Shown piece by piece: positions 24,763 to 37,775 of a stretch of 64,000 nucleotides of DNA. The stretch comes from Archegozetes longisetosus (lineage: Eukaryota; Arthropoda; Arachnida; Sarcoptiformes; Trhypochthoniidae), in the NCBI GenBank assembly GCA_018873245.2, contig JAEMBT020000008.1, positions 15,500,090 through 15,564,089 of the forward strand, given 5' to 3'. The notes below the pieces were generated by a model. It made no database searches and was not told the origin of the DNA. It was given only the letters and a program-made list of their open reading frames with translations. A program made the translations under genes and the position numbers. The first letter of the stretch is position 1, and each line of letters starts with the position of its first letter.

Positions 24763-25288
24763 TTTATTAGATGGAATGAGTGAAAATTGCAATTTCATAT
24801 CTTCAAAAGTATATTTAATGGCAAAATAATAATTATATATCTAATGAATATACTCGCCTCCCGTCTGGTTGACAAAGGCCCAGTGAGGTCAGAGGTTACA
24901 CTTACCAGTGGCGATATTGTTTAGATTGAAGCCAGAAAGACATAACTTTTCGTACACAGTATGAAGTTAAACTTCATTTTGATAACTTGAAACTTTTTGT
25001 CTCTTTGTTCTTGCAAATTGTTTATATAGCAAGTCAAAATAAACAAGTCAAATAAAAACTTTAAAAATTCGCAAATTCATACTAGTTTGATGCTACTTTC
25101 AAACAAGTTATAAGAAACAAACCAATTTACAAAATAGTGCCACTGGCAAGTGTAACCTCTGACATCGCTGGGCCTTTGTCAACCAGACGGGAGGCGAGTA
25201 CATTCATTAGATATGTAACTATTATTTTGCCATTAAATATACTTTTGAAGATATGAAATTGCAATTTTCACTGACTCCATCTAATAAA
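24763..25288. mobile_element. 526-bp foldback element with ~95% identical 150-bp inverted arms
   Basis: The left arm 24763-24912 and the right arm 25139-25288 are reverse complements with about 8 differences in 150 positions. They enclose a 226-nt AT-rich unpaired centre. Each arm includes a G+C-rich block (CTCGCCTCCCGTCTGGTTGA) unlike the rest of the spacer. AAATCAAA occurs at 24753-24760 and again at 25286-25293, a possible 8-bp target duplication, although it overlaps the right arm end by three bases. There is no transposase ORF, so it is non-autonomous: a foldback or MITE-type element. Confidence 0.75.
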
Positions 25289-25293
25289 TCAAA

Positions 25294-28081
25294 ATATTAA
25301 TTTGAGTGAGTAGATTAGTTGTTAAAAACATGCATTAAAATAGAGTGTGGCATGAACCTGAATCTCGAATACGTTTAAATTATTTGAACCGAAAAATGAT
25401 ACTCTGGGAGTTCTTAAGTCTCAAAACATATAAAGTCAGTGCTTGCGCTTAAAGTTTAGTTAGTTTCTTAGTTTCAGCAGTAAATCTTTTTTCGGTGTTT
25501 TTCTCCCGAAAAGGCTGAGACAAAAATTTGATGAAAACAGAACAAACTTCTGAAAGACATATTTGATCTTTCATTCTAAATAGCATTAGGGATCAGAGTT
25601 TTAGACTCTCCTTTCAGAGCTCTTTTAAGTTTACTTAAATTTATTAAAGCTTTCATTCATCTGACTTTTATATTGGAAGTCATTTCCTTTATTGAAGACT
25701 TTTATTTTGTATTTGAAGACTATATTAGAAAAGCTTTTGTTGATAGTATAGGTTTTGACTTCGGCACTATAATAAGTGAGTAAAACTGTTTATTCGGCGT
25801 ACAAAAGCAAATATAAATCTCCGCCTTCATTATGAAAATTCATAAAATTGTTCATCGCTAACAATCTCGAGCTTTACAGCGTTCAAGTTGTTCTCAATTA
25901 AAAAAAGTAATGACAAAACTCTGTCAAACGTAAAGCCATGTCTAAACATTTTAAACTGAATTTGCATGACAACTTCACGTTAGGCAACTTTTAGATTCAA
26001 ATTCCAAAGATTGCAACACTGAATAAAGTGCGTCAACTAATTCTGATATTGACATAATTAGAAATTATGCAAATTATTCCAAAATTACTTGACTTACATT
26101 GTGTTAAGCAATTCGATAGAATAGATGTTAGGCTTTGTTGAGGAGTAGATAATTTTCAATGTATTCAATCTTCTGTAGCTGTAGTTGTTATGTAAAACAG
26201 AATAGAAGTGTGGCAACTTTTAATATATTTGTTCAAATTGATCCACTTCTCAACAGTACCTTCGCTTCTATGAAAAGCAGTTCATTTAAAATTTGCATTC
26301 CTTTCGGCACTTTCATTCTTAATTCAACAAATTTTTTTATCTTAAGGCAAGTTCACTGCTTTGCTTCTGTTCATAAAAAGAGCTTCTAATAGAAAAACGT
26401 CACTAAAGTTTGATAGCGTTGGATAGAATTACACAATTGGCCTATCTTAGAATGTATTACATCTAAAAAATAGCTAATGTCTGCTTAATTTTCTGTAAAA
26501 GGCTTTGCTTTCTTCTAAGACATTTGTTAACTTGAAAGTAAGTTGAAAAATTGATCACCATCATATTTGTTATAAAGTTTCAAACTCATAATAAATTTAT
26601 TCCATTTTTCCCCAAATACTTTTTCAATTCTCTTTCAGTGCTTAAGTTTGAAGCAGATAAGTGATTAACTGCTCACGTTGAACAAATTTCTTTTTGGTTC
26701 TTTATTTCTTTTGATTGTATCTTTCATTAGATGATTTTTGCCTAAAAGTTGAAAATAAAATGTAACTCAATTATTGAATCAAATTTGATAGCAATAAGAA
26801 TGATATTAAAACATTACAAATTTTAGGTGAGTCGCATTGATCTGGTCAATGTAGAGTGAATTAACTATCAAGAATTGGTATCTTTACGATCCCTCTCATC
26901 GATTTTGAAAAGATTGATTCAAGTTTCGAACAAATGAATAAACAAATGTTTGCTTGACCTCTATTTGTTTATGCGATCTAAAAATAACCGTTCAAGTCAA
27001 GATCAGTAGAAAAACTTTCACTTTTCCAAAAGAGTATTGTTTGACTTGAGAAATGAAAAGGAAGCATAAAATTTATAGGAATTTTGATTACTAAAGTATT
27101 CAATTTTTCTATTTTTTCAGAGACCATTAGTTCATTCTCAGACGACATTAAGTCTATTGTTTTTTTCTGAACGAACATATCGTTGTTCGCATGTAAACAG
27201 ATTATAAAAATTGATCCGAACCATTAAATAAATAAATTGTCCATCATATCATTAAATTCTTTACAATTCAGACTTCTATTGAAACACTAATTCATGAGAG
27301 GGTAAATTGTGTGAAAATCTAAAGTTTAAGCAACTATTAAACTTAATAAATAATCAGATTTGAAAGATCATTAAGTCTTCAGTTGATATGAGATACCGTC
27401 AAATTGCAATTTATTCATTTACATTTTCTGTCAATGCATTTCTATCATTTGATTGCTGTTTTCCATTAGTTTTCAATCTAAATGAACCTAATTTTCTTTC
27501 TATATTAGCCTCTACTTTACGAATATTTGATTAACTGGTTGTAGAATTTGTTCTAAAATGATTTCTTTTCCTATACTATCTGTTGCTATGAGAGCTAAAA
27601 CAATGCAATATTCGTAACAGTACAATAGTCGTAACTCTGTGTTCACTTGTCATGACTTAAGAATATTCTAATATGAAAAGGTAACACATAAAAACTTCTA
27701 TTAAATGTGAGATACCCACTACTTCTACAGTGATTGTTACTATACTTGTGATACTGGAATTTCAATTACAAATTCTTTTGTGAATCACTACTTTTCCTTT
27801 GCACTAGTTCATTATTTCTTACATCACATGATCATCTTCTTCTTGTTGTTGTAATCATCTTCTTCCCAAATAATTTAATGACACTATTCTATTATCTTAG
27901 AAGTTAATGGAAATTATTATTTCAATTGCCTTCCGAATCAATGACAACCAGATTGTGAACAATCAAATAATTAATTACATTCACAAAGTAGATATATAAT
28001 GAGGCTTTGTCTCAGATACAAACCAAATTCTTTCAAATGTTTTTCATATTTTCTACACAAACAAAACAAATAATTGACTGA

Positions 28082-28083
<2 letters not shown>
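25294..28083. other. Gene-poor AT-rich spacer
   Basis: Nothing convincing is visible. Short open frames near 26159-26389 (plus) and 26978-27178 (minus) have no motifs, no plausible splice context and ordinary AT-rich composition. Confidence 0.5.

Positions 28084-28129
<46 letters not shown>
28084..28129. repeat. (GA)n microsatellite, about 22 units
   Basis: An uninterrupted GA dinucleotide run of about 45 bases, the longest simple repeat in the window. Confidence 0.95.
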
Positions 28130-28131
<2 letters not shown>

Positions 28132-31100
28132 GAAAAATATTCGTAAATCATAGGAAAGAGTTCTATTCGCTGAAAAGCTCTTTGTTATAATAAACTAGAA
28201 TTATGGCGATAAGCCAACTCTACAAATACATTGCACAAAAGGGTTATCTTTTTTACCATTTTCCTTTGACATCCTGTTTGTTCTTCTTTCCTCATTAAAT
28301 CACATATTCGATAGTGTCTATAAGAAAAGAGTGAGACACAAAAGTAATCTTTATTTTGATTCATATTTAACAACTTCATTTGCAGTTTCTTTTCATTGTA
28401 TAGTTTAGATATAAATTTAAAAACATGTAATTAATAATGCTGTAATAGTATTGTTGAACTGTTTGTGGCTTAAAAATGAGTTCGCACTGAACACAACACA
28501 TTTTGCCTGGCATTTAGTAATTAAATAAAAGGGTTAAACAAAGTTTTCTAGTGATGAAAGAGATAAATTAAATGTTTATTGAGATACGATGTTCAAATTG
28601 AAAATTGTGTATCTAATTGCCTTGTCTTCCTCGAACAGGCATTATATAAATTAAATTTGTAAATAAATAATTTAAAAGTACTCATTAAAATAATCAGGAT
28701 AAATAGTTCAAAGTTTAGATGTAGACTTGAATTGTAGGAGTTGTTGCTTAAAATAACAGATGATTGAAGTTTAAAATCACATTTTATGAATAGTTAAAAT
28801 GAAGATGAGATTGAAGCCAAATCGCTACTCTAAATTGACTTACAAGCATTCAAATAGAGTCCAATTTGAAAAATTGATCTACTCTTACGATGAAATTAAA
28901 AACTATTATGATAAACTTATTCTGCGTGAAACAAACATTTATTTTGGTGAATAAGAATGTTGAAAATAATAAAAGAGAAAAATGGAAGTGTTTTTGCAGT
29001 GTTAGATGATAAATGCTCAGCTGTTGTATTTTTTACATTCCTAAATTAGTCGTTTGCTTTATCTTACATTATACAAAGAAAACTTGTATAACTTTGAAAA
29101 CTAGTCTTTTTAGTCACTCATTCCATCTGAAAAGTTCTAGATTAGAAAATGAGCATAATTTAAATTAATGAAACAATGACAGACATGAAAAGCATAAAAG
29201 AACTAAATTGAATAATTCTATAAAGAAATGAATACTTATATAAGTTAGGCGAACATGAGATCACGCATATAATTTGTGGATTAATGAACCTTTTTAAATC
29301 ATCGTATAGAATATAAAAAACCCAAAATTCTTCAAACTAATAAAAATAATATTATCTGTACTTTTGATCATTGAATATTAAACCTGCACTTTAGCTGAAG
29401 ATAAATGTGTTTAGTAGTGACGGGCTGATGGTTCATATTTTAGAATTAAGCCAAAGAGAATTTGGAGAGAATTAGATGTGGAGGAGTGTGCGTATAATTG
29501 ATAGGATTAATTATTCGTAAGTAAAAATGCTTGTAAAAGTAATGAAGAGTGACACTGAACGGTGTTAGGCCTATGGCATGGTCTCTACAACCTAGCATTA
29601 GTTGCATTAATTCGCATCCTTTTATTGCGGTCAATGATATAAACGGATGCAACCATAAAAGCATAGCTGAATCAGCGAGAGTATGACTGAGCTGGATATT
29701 AATCACATTTCCGGACCCATCTCTATATAATAATGGAATGAGTTCGCCAATAATTTTTCATTATCTCATATAATTTGGTCTCTCATCTGCCAAATGTGAC
29801 CATAACTTAAAGGGTTAGTTAGCGTTTAGGTTGCATTTTATTCCATTTAATATACAACAGATATGAACTCTCATGCCATTATTGGGTAATAATTTATGGC
29901 ATAACCTATTATTCTATATAATGTTATCGTTTGAACCATTCATGAAAAAGTTTGAATAAAATTTCAATTTTGTTATGTATCTATTGCTGTGTGGAGTAAA
30001 AGCTCTAAATAATGAGCCGCACCTTATTATGAAAAAAAAACACATTACTCTCAGTCCCTAAAGACTAACTTTTACTATAATAATAAAATGCAGTATTGGT
30101 TTCAGTTGTCACTACTAATATGCGAGACTATCAACATGTAAAGGCAGACACCATTATAATAACTGAATTATTTTCTTATCTTTACTGCCGAATATAGGTT
30201 GAAAATAGAAACTCACTTATGATTCTATATTTCTGATCAACAATTTTATTACTAGTTGTTGTTCTCGTTCCAAAACACACTCTCTGGCAACGAGTGTCTA
30301 TCGTATTGGATCTAAGTTTTACACTCAAATATTTTATTCTAAATAAATCTAATAACCTCTTTTTTGAGGTTCAATTATTAGAAACTTAGAATATATTAGT
30401 TTGATTTCTTTTTCAGCCTTTATTAAACATTAGAGAACAACTCAAAAGATTTTATTAAATCCGTACATTTCAATAAATGCAACCTCGCATTCGTTTAGCT
30501 TCATTGACAACAACCGATTGCTTTTATTTATTGTATTGACAATAAAACTAGAATAAACTGCACAATTCATACCAGTTATTGCGCCTATTCTAATATATCA
30601 AGAATTGCCCCTATCACAGATCTATTTGAATTTTTTCAATTAGAACTATGCAAGTAGAACTAAACTACGACATCAACTAAATTCAGTTCTACTTTTAGTT
30701 CAGTCAATTTTTATATTCAATTCAATATAATGTGATCTTAATCTCAATATAAAAAGTTTTATTCTTTACAAAACTTATTCTGACAATTCAGAAACAACTT
30801 GACATTATATTACTTTTTCTGTCTTATTGATATTTGATATAAGATTTTCATTATCGGTCCCTTTGTTGACTTGTTGTGCTAATAAACTCAAATTTTTAAC
30901 CAGTAGTGTCACTTGGGGAGGCCGAGGAGCACAGATCCCTTAACTTCAATCTTCTTCTTAGAGTAAATGCAGAAATAGAACAATATTTTAAAAGAAATCA
31001 ACTTTCAAAAACATTTTTAACCTAATTGAAAAATAACTTATCCCTTTATATTTTGTTCATAAGAGATAAGTTATATTGAATTGACATGATCTGAGATGGA

Positions 31101-32270
31101 CTCTCTCAAGATTATTAACATTGTATCCTTGACTCAAAATTTCTAGTGACGCCGCTGGTGTTCCTATCAATGCAATACAATGCCATGTAATTGGACAAAC
31201 CATGTCATAAATCTCATATAAAAGTTATTCCATCCATGCATTGAAGGACTGAATATAATTCAATCAAAACTGAGATCATAGAATAATTCGAAAGCTGGGA
31301 GAATGTTGTGCAGTCTCATAAACCTTAAGCATTATTAAAACTATAAATAGAAATTTTTCTCAATAGGATTTTTGCGATTTCTGCTAAGAAATATTGAGTA
31401 TTTCCTCTGAAAGACGCTATTCGTTTAGATAGAAAATAGCGTCATTTCTAAATATAAACGGATTGTGCCAAAGATTATACTAAAATATGTTTAATAATTG
31501 AGATTTCTTAAAGCTCTTTAAATTTGTAAACGTGTTGCATTTTTAGACTTTGAAATTTGCAAAAACCTAAGAGAAAAAAGCACGAATGAAGCATGATCGC
31601 ATTCATGTTATTTGATGGATTCTTAGAAGAATGCTAAAAGAAAGATGGAGATCGACTTAATATTTAATATAAAAACAAAATATGTAAAGATCAAATAGAA
31701 AAACGTGATTGTTTAGTCCAATCTCGTTGTTGTGGAAAGGCTTGAATGATGACACGAGAGACAGAACAATGAAGTAAAAAGACTATAATGTGAGTGTGTG
31801 TTAATATTTGTTAGATTAGACTTTTACTGGATATACAGGATGCTTGTATAACTTTTGAGTAAAAGCTATCATGCGTTTCGTGGCTTTCAAAGGATTTGTT
31901 TAACTCAATAAGTCGTATATAAATAAGGCTCGAGATGAAAATAAGTGATTAAACTTGAAGTTTATGTGAAAAAACTGACAATTCCTTGTATAAATTGTGT
32001 ATTTCATGTCAATATTCTTTATATAAATGAATAAGAAAACCAATACTTACAAGACATGATTACTTCTAACTCTATAAATTATAGTTCCTTCAAAATATTT
32101 TATCGCCAGAGTATTCAATACGATATTTGAATTCTCTGTCATTAATATAACTTTCAGCGAAAAATAGGCTTTTAACTAATGGATTTCGGGGCATACATGA
32201 TAAAAGGCTTATACGTTAACCTTCTCTTTCTATTTCGTCAAAACAGCAGATATACGTATAGAAAGAGAAT

Positions 32271-32273
<3 letters not shown>
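28130..32273. other. Gene-poor AT-rich spacer
   Basis: There is no recognisable gene in this 4.1 kb. A minus-strand 86-codon frame at 29446-29706 lacks motifs and splice context. Confidence 0.5.

Positions 32274-32303
<30 letters not shown>
32274..32303. repeat. (GT)n microsatellite, 15 units
   Basis: A perfect GT dinucleotide run of 30 bases. Confidence 0.95.
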
Positions 32304-32305
<2 letters not shown>

Positions 32306-35300
32306 GTGCGATTGTGAACAAACACAGTAGTAAATGTCATCTAATCTGATTGTCCATCTTATCGCTAATATTTTGTGATTGAAAACAGTGCGCAATTGTC
32401 ATAAATTATTGAATAGTATGTATCATAAATTGTGCAATACTTGCCATCTAAGACATTATTTGCATAGTCACTGTAAGGGAAAGATAAGCCAAAGTCAATA
32501 TAATAAGTTTGAAAACGGATGCAATATCAGGACTTTATGAGAAGTTACTTCGGCAAAAGAACTTTGGCATCAGATCTTTTTTATGTGAAGTCTTTTATTA
32601 AATGAGGGAATAATGCCAGAAAAAGTGAGCCCTTTAAATATGTATATTTCTCTTATGAAAGTTGGCTAGATTTAGAAATACTTAAAATATTATGCTCTCT
32701 TGTATACCATTATAATCTCGAATACTTATGAATAAAGTAATGCACAAAAAACTGAATCTATTTTTCCATTGCAATCACAAATTCTTTCTCATTTTTTCTT
32801 CACAATATACTATTGTAAAAGAAATTCGAACAATAGCTACCAAAATAGCTTGTCCATCATTGCCATTTGATAATAGTTTATTGAATTCATATTACTTTTA
32901 TCTGTATAGAAGTTACTCACGTCAATATTATAGTCTATATTAATCTAGTTTTGTCAAAATTATTCAAAAAATAACTTAAATATTGAATTCTTTCAACAAA
33001 TAGCTCTAACGTTATTTCAAAACAATTCAAGTCTTCAAATTCAAATCCACGATTAAATGCATTTTTTCAACTAAGTAAAAAGATGAATAAATTTTCAAAT
33101 CTAACTTTGAAATTCATACCAAGAGTTTATGTTTTTCCATAAAAATTTGTTTGCGTTTTACGCGAAAGAATATTAATTTCTCGCATCGCATATTAAATCA
33201 TAGAATATTTGACGCATCGATGCGATGCAGGTATATATCTAGTGCACAGTGCGAGTTAATTTGAATTTTTTTGGTGGTGCGCATCTGCACGTTTACAAAT
33301 GATTCTTGCTTATTAGTAAAAATGAATTATTATGCTTTTCAAATGAAAAAGTACAAAAAACACAGAGAGCCAAAAGCAATTATTTATCTCACATATGTTA
33401 TACTTATTAGAACTTTACTATTGCTAAAATTTAACAATTTTTCAAAGTTGTGAGCATGCTATCATTTATAACAGTATTAGAGGAAATGTAACTTTCAATA
33501 TAATCAATCGTAAAACATCAAAATTCAAAGATCTCAACTCATTATACAGTATAGTTATGTAGTTTCACAAATAATTTTCGTGAACCTTTTGCCTCATTTT
33601 CACCTTATTTATATGAAATTTGAATAATTATTTGGTTCTGAAATCAATCATTTATTTGTGTAATTATCATGTTCGCAAATTTCAAATAATTCAAATAAAG
33701 TAATTTAATATTTTAAGCATTAATCAAAAGTTGACAAGTGATTCATTGAGCTGTAACTACCTATTAAGCTGAATAAAAATTTGAATAAATTTGAATATCA
33801 AAAATCGCTTTATCAAAGCATTCAAAATGAAAGTTTTGCCATATTTATAGCATAAATTGAGTAAATAATAGTAAAAAACTTAGTTGAGGACGACTCCATA
33901 GTTAAAGTAGACTCTCATAGATCTAAATTACATAAACAGGCACTGACTTGAATTCAATCAATGCAAACATTATGTTGAATACTTGCACGAAACGTGACGA
34001 TAGATCAATTTTGATAAACATATTTTTTGATAAAAGCTTGAGAAGAAAAGCTTTATGTACTTATTTGAAAGGTATTTGGAAATGAGAAATGAAATCTGGT
34101 AGAAGTATGGAAGTAGAAAATACTTGTAGTATTTATAAATAGTACAAATCAAAAAACATTCACTACAGTCAGAAGAAATAAAAATTTAATATAATATAAT
34201 AAAAGTAGTTTGGTGTATCCTAGAAACAGAATAAAAGCGATATTGTTTTATTTATTTAGTTTGATTTTAGGTTGTATTGAAGAAAAAATGAATAATACAA
34301 TATTAGATTGCAGTTGAGCTTAACTCACTATTAAGTCACTATATATAGTACTAATCCTAAAGAATCAGTTTATACTCCAATTTGTCAGAAGTTGTAATAC
34401 TTTCTGCTCGAAACATAGATTTTTACTTATAGGTTGGCTTATTAGAAACTGCTTAACCTCATTATAAACGTATTATTTTGATCACTAAGTATCTGATGAA
34501 ATACTATTACAAGTATTACTATATCCATTGCTCCTAAATAACAATGGATATCATGTTGAAAGAGGCGAATAACAGAATATTCTTAAATAGAGTGTATTAT
34601 GCTTTGTTGAGCCAAGACGTGGTGTATCTGAAATTCATGTATTATAAATCAAGCGAAAAGATTTGTTTCCTCTCAGGAACACGAATATGCATTGATGCAC
34701 TCGTTCAACAAATAATTCCAAGTGTACTTCAGCTAAAGTTTCTAACGCAACTATTCCAAATACCATATCTTTTTTAGAATAATACACTCTCCACATTACA
34801 TTTACGCTATGATAAACTTGTTTAATATGAAAATCCAGTTCCACTCTATGCCTTAAATACTAAATCAGATATTAAATCATATGCTCTTCTACAATAATGG
34901 CTAAAACTATACCCAAGTTTATGTCATATTTTCGGATTCATATCAGAAATGATAACAATTTGCTTCAGTCACAGACGCTTGGGTTTAGGGGAAACCTAAA
35001 AAATGATTGATAGACATTTCTGTAACGATAACTATTATTAATAGACTTTGCCTTACTCTTCCCTCAATCTATTCTCTGGTCACTCAGTGGATAGAGTTCT
35101 ACGAATTTATGGCTAAGTTTATGACAAACCGCAACATTACAGGATTCTATTCTTTTCAAATTCTAGCAATTATTAAAAGATTTCACTTACATCCCTGTAT
35201 TGCTAAAACATTTCAGGCTTTTCAACCAACTCTTTTAACACTTGAATTTAGCCTCAATTTTAAATTACGAAATCAAATTTATTTCTGACTATTCAGATTG

Positions 35301-36237
35301 AAATTTAAAGAAGTTGTAAAGTTGCAAGCTGTATTTTTCCAAATAGTAATAAGAAAATGAGTATTGTCTTATAAGTTAATTTAAACTTTTTCAGTAGAAT
35401 TGTTTCGCTAAAGCAAACTCTGTTATGTGGATCGATAAGTTTTATTTAGATTTATTTCGATGTATAAATAACAAAGTATGGCTTCTTATTCTATGTAACT
35501 TTATATTTGAGCAAAATTCAAATTTATTATCGCATTAGGCTATAGTTAAGGCCTCATACAATGCATTGCTTCAATAAAGTGCTTTTCAGGCGCTGGTATA
35601 CAGTTGGCTTCAGTGCCCATCAAACTTATCGATCTTCCATTTAATTTTAGTTTTATTTTCAAATTTTCGATCAAATTTAAATTTTGATAACAAAATTACC
35701 ATAAAGTTCAATCGATTCGAAAGAATTTAGGTTTTCAAGTTATAAAATCGAAAATTTGTAGATAATAATTAGTATTGATTTTAATGCAGATTAGCCAACA
35801 ATTATGGGAAATGACGTTGAGAACCAAGTTTAAATTGAATAGTATTGCTTTAGAGATCTCGCGTGCAACTTCTAAATTATTGCTAGCGAGCGTGATCTGC
35901 AATAGTTGATTTGGAGGACATACAAGAGTAGATCTCATTTCATTCCATCTTACTGTTGAAAAAAGAAACCGATATCCAGCTCACGCTCAGAATCCGAGTT
36001 GGTAAAACTCGATTGCGAATATTTAAAATGAAAACTGATAAATTTTTCTACAATCATAACAGACAGGTATATGTAATTGGAACAGGAATTTTATACACAA
36101 AAAGAGTAAATGAATGAATAGTTACTCAATAAATAGATTTGAAACTCTTATAATCGACATTTAATTTCCATTAATTTAATCAAAGTCCTACAGAATCAAT
36201 GTTTTTTCTCAAATATAAACAATTTGTAAACAAACGA
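32304..36237. other. Gene-poor AT-rich spacer downstream of mRpL2
   Basis: There is no recognisable gene. Around 33180-33235 a small palindromic cluster (GCATCGATGC) stands out. Overlapping opposite-strand frames at 34544-34844 and one at 35007-35288 carry no motif. The stretch next to 36237 is the presumed mRpL2 3'-UTR. Confidence 0.5.
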
Positions 36238-37259
36238 TCAAAAGGGTTGAATTTTATAGATCTCAGGTTCGGCTTTATTGGCAGTGGCCGCTTGTACCAT
36301 ATAGTCAACCAATGGTTTTGGTGGACGTACTTTTCTGCCACAATAGCCATCTTTTCGATGCCATGCACCCGATCCCGGCCTTTTGCCTAACCATCTGCTT
36401 CTTTGCGGACACATCTTATTAATGGTGTGATGGTATGGATTCGAAACTCTCCCAACAGTAACCATGCATTTCTGATCAATACAAATTTCTCTTTTCTGAA
36501 TATTCAAATGCAAGTAATTCTTTTTGCCGACTCTTTTAATGATTTCGGCGAAGTCACCAGCTGCTCTGACCAAAGTGCCGCCCTCTCCAGGATTCACTTC
36601 AATGTTATGTACTTTTGTCCCGATTGGAAGCGCTCCAACTGGATGCGAATCACCTTCTTTTGGGCGAACAGGATTTCGAGGTATTTCTGAATACGTCCTA
36701 ATAATATCTCCGCTTTGCATCGTTTCTGAGGCCAGAATCCAACGAACGCTTTCGCCTAAAGAACACAAACAATAGTTAACTAAATAAACCAAATTTAAAG
36801 TGTGAATCGAGTTGAACGCCGACCTCCGGCCACGAGTGCCAACTTCGAGGTTCTCAACGGGTCATATCTGACTAAAAAGACTTTTTCTTCTCGAGGAGAC
36901 CCGTCTTCGTTGGCAGTCTTTTTGTAGTCAATCCATCGAAAGTACTTTTTATTTCCTCCACCGAGAGTCTTCACTACCACTCGTCCGGTTTCGGGATCCC
37001 TTCCAGCCAGTTTCCTAATCTTCAACGGCATTATCGTATACTTTCCATCCAATGGGTAGATCGGAATATAGTTGTATTTATTAGGTTCGGGGCTCTTTTT
37101 GCCGGGAATTGGTGGTCGCGGAAAGCCTCTGATTGGCGGATGAACGCGACGGAAACGAACAGATATTAATTGATTGGCACAAATAAATGGTCGCAACAAT
37201 TGGTTTATGTCTTGTAGTCCATGTAGTGCACTCGATAGCAATGGTTTCAATGTATTCAT
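36238..37259 (-). CDS. mRpL2: Mitochondrial ribosomal protein L2 (uL2m)
   Basis: Component of the large subunit of the mitochondrial ribosome, encoded in the nucleus and imported. uL2 helps join subunits and sits near the peptidyl-transferase centre. There are two exons on the minus strand, 37259-36824 and 36755-36238 (stop TGA), joined in phase (GCCGGAG|GTCGGC to TTTAG|GCG). The product is 317 residues, against about 305 in mammals. The first ~35 residues form an amphipathic targeting-like N-tail without acidic clusters. The RNA-binding N-domain shows GRDPETGRVVVKTLGGGNKK, and the C-domain shows GALPIGTKVHNIEVNPGEGG, LVRAAGDFAEI, then SRWLGKRPGSG and WHRKDGYCGRKVRPPKPL. That last stretch is the metazoan mitochondrial version, which lacks the HPHGGG loop of bacterial L2. 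The 69-nt intron is intact. The gene lies 516 nt downstream of the HMG-box gene on the same strand. Confidence 0.96.
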
Positions 37260-37775
37260 TGTCTATTTTACGCGAATTCAAGTTTTATTAATGTCCAAAA
37301 ATTTTATTCACTTCATATCAAATTATAAACAAATGTTTCTAGTTTTCAGTTAATGTTATACCGTATAGTTATCTTTTGGTACTATTTGAAGCGTCAATTA
37401 CGTCCTAAAGTCATGTGCTCAACTATTTAAAAGGTACAAACATTTAGGAACAGTTAATGGAATTGGTAGAAGTTTACGATCTCCTCATGTTATGATTCAA
37501 AGTGGATGCAATGCTATCTGCCGTTTAAATAATTGAACGAACAGTCGCGTGCTTTTTAAGTCTTGTAGTCTTTTGCAAGCTTTATTGGTTTTTCAAATTT
37601 TAACGCATTTGAGTCTAATTTAAAATTTTATTTACTTTAAAAATATAAGATTAATAAGTTCAAATACAATTATAATTAAGAAAATGGATTAATACATAGA
37701 TGATTTGAAGTAACAAATTTCAAAAACTTTACAATAAATCTCTTAAATAACTAGTTTTATGACTTTTAACTCGAA
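37260..37775. other. Spacer between HMG-box gene and mRpL2, with a polyadenylation signal
   Basis: These 516 nt separate two minus-strand genes. A minus-strand AATAAA (TTTATT on the plus strand at 37627-37632) lies 144 nt past the HMG-box stop and could end that transcript. The rest, nearer 37260, would be the mRpL2 promoter and 5'-UTR; I see no clear core-promoter motif. Confidence 0.45.

Noticed and set aside
34544-34844. Overlapping opposite-strand ORFs of about 70 codons
   Set aside because: Neither shows a motif, a splice context or coding-like composition.
35595-35625. TATACAGTTGGCT, like the left end of the 49459 element
   Set aside because: No matching right end was seen within a plausible distance; a 13-base match can occur by chance.
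36199-36775. Plus-strand open frames opposite mRpL2
   Set aside because: They are antisense to well-conserved mRpL2 codons and show no domain of their own.
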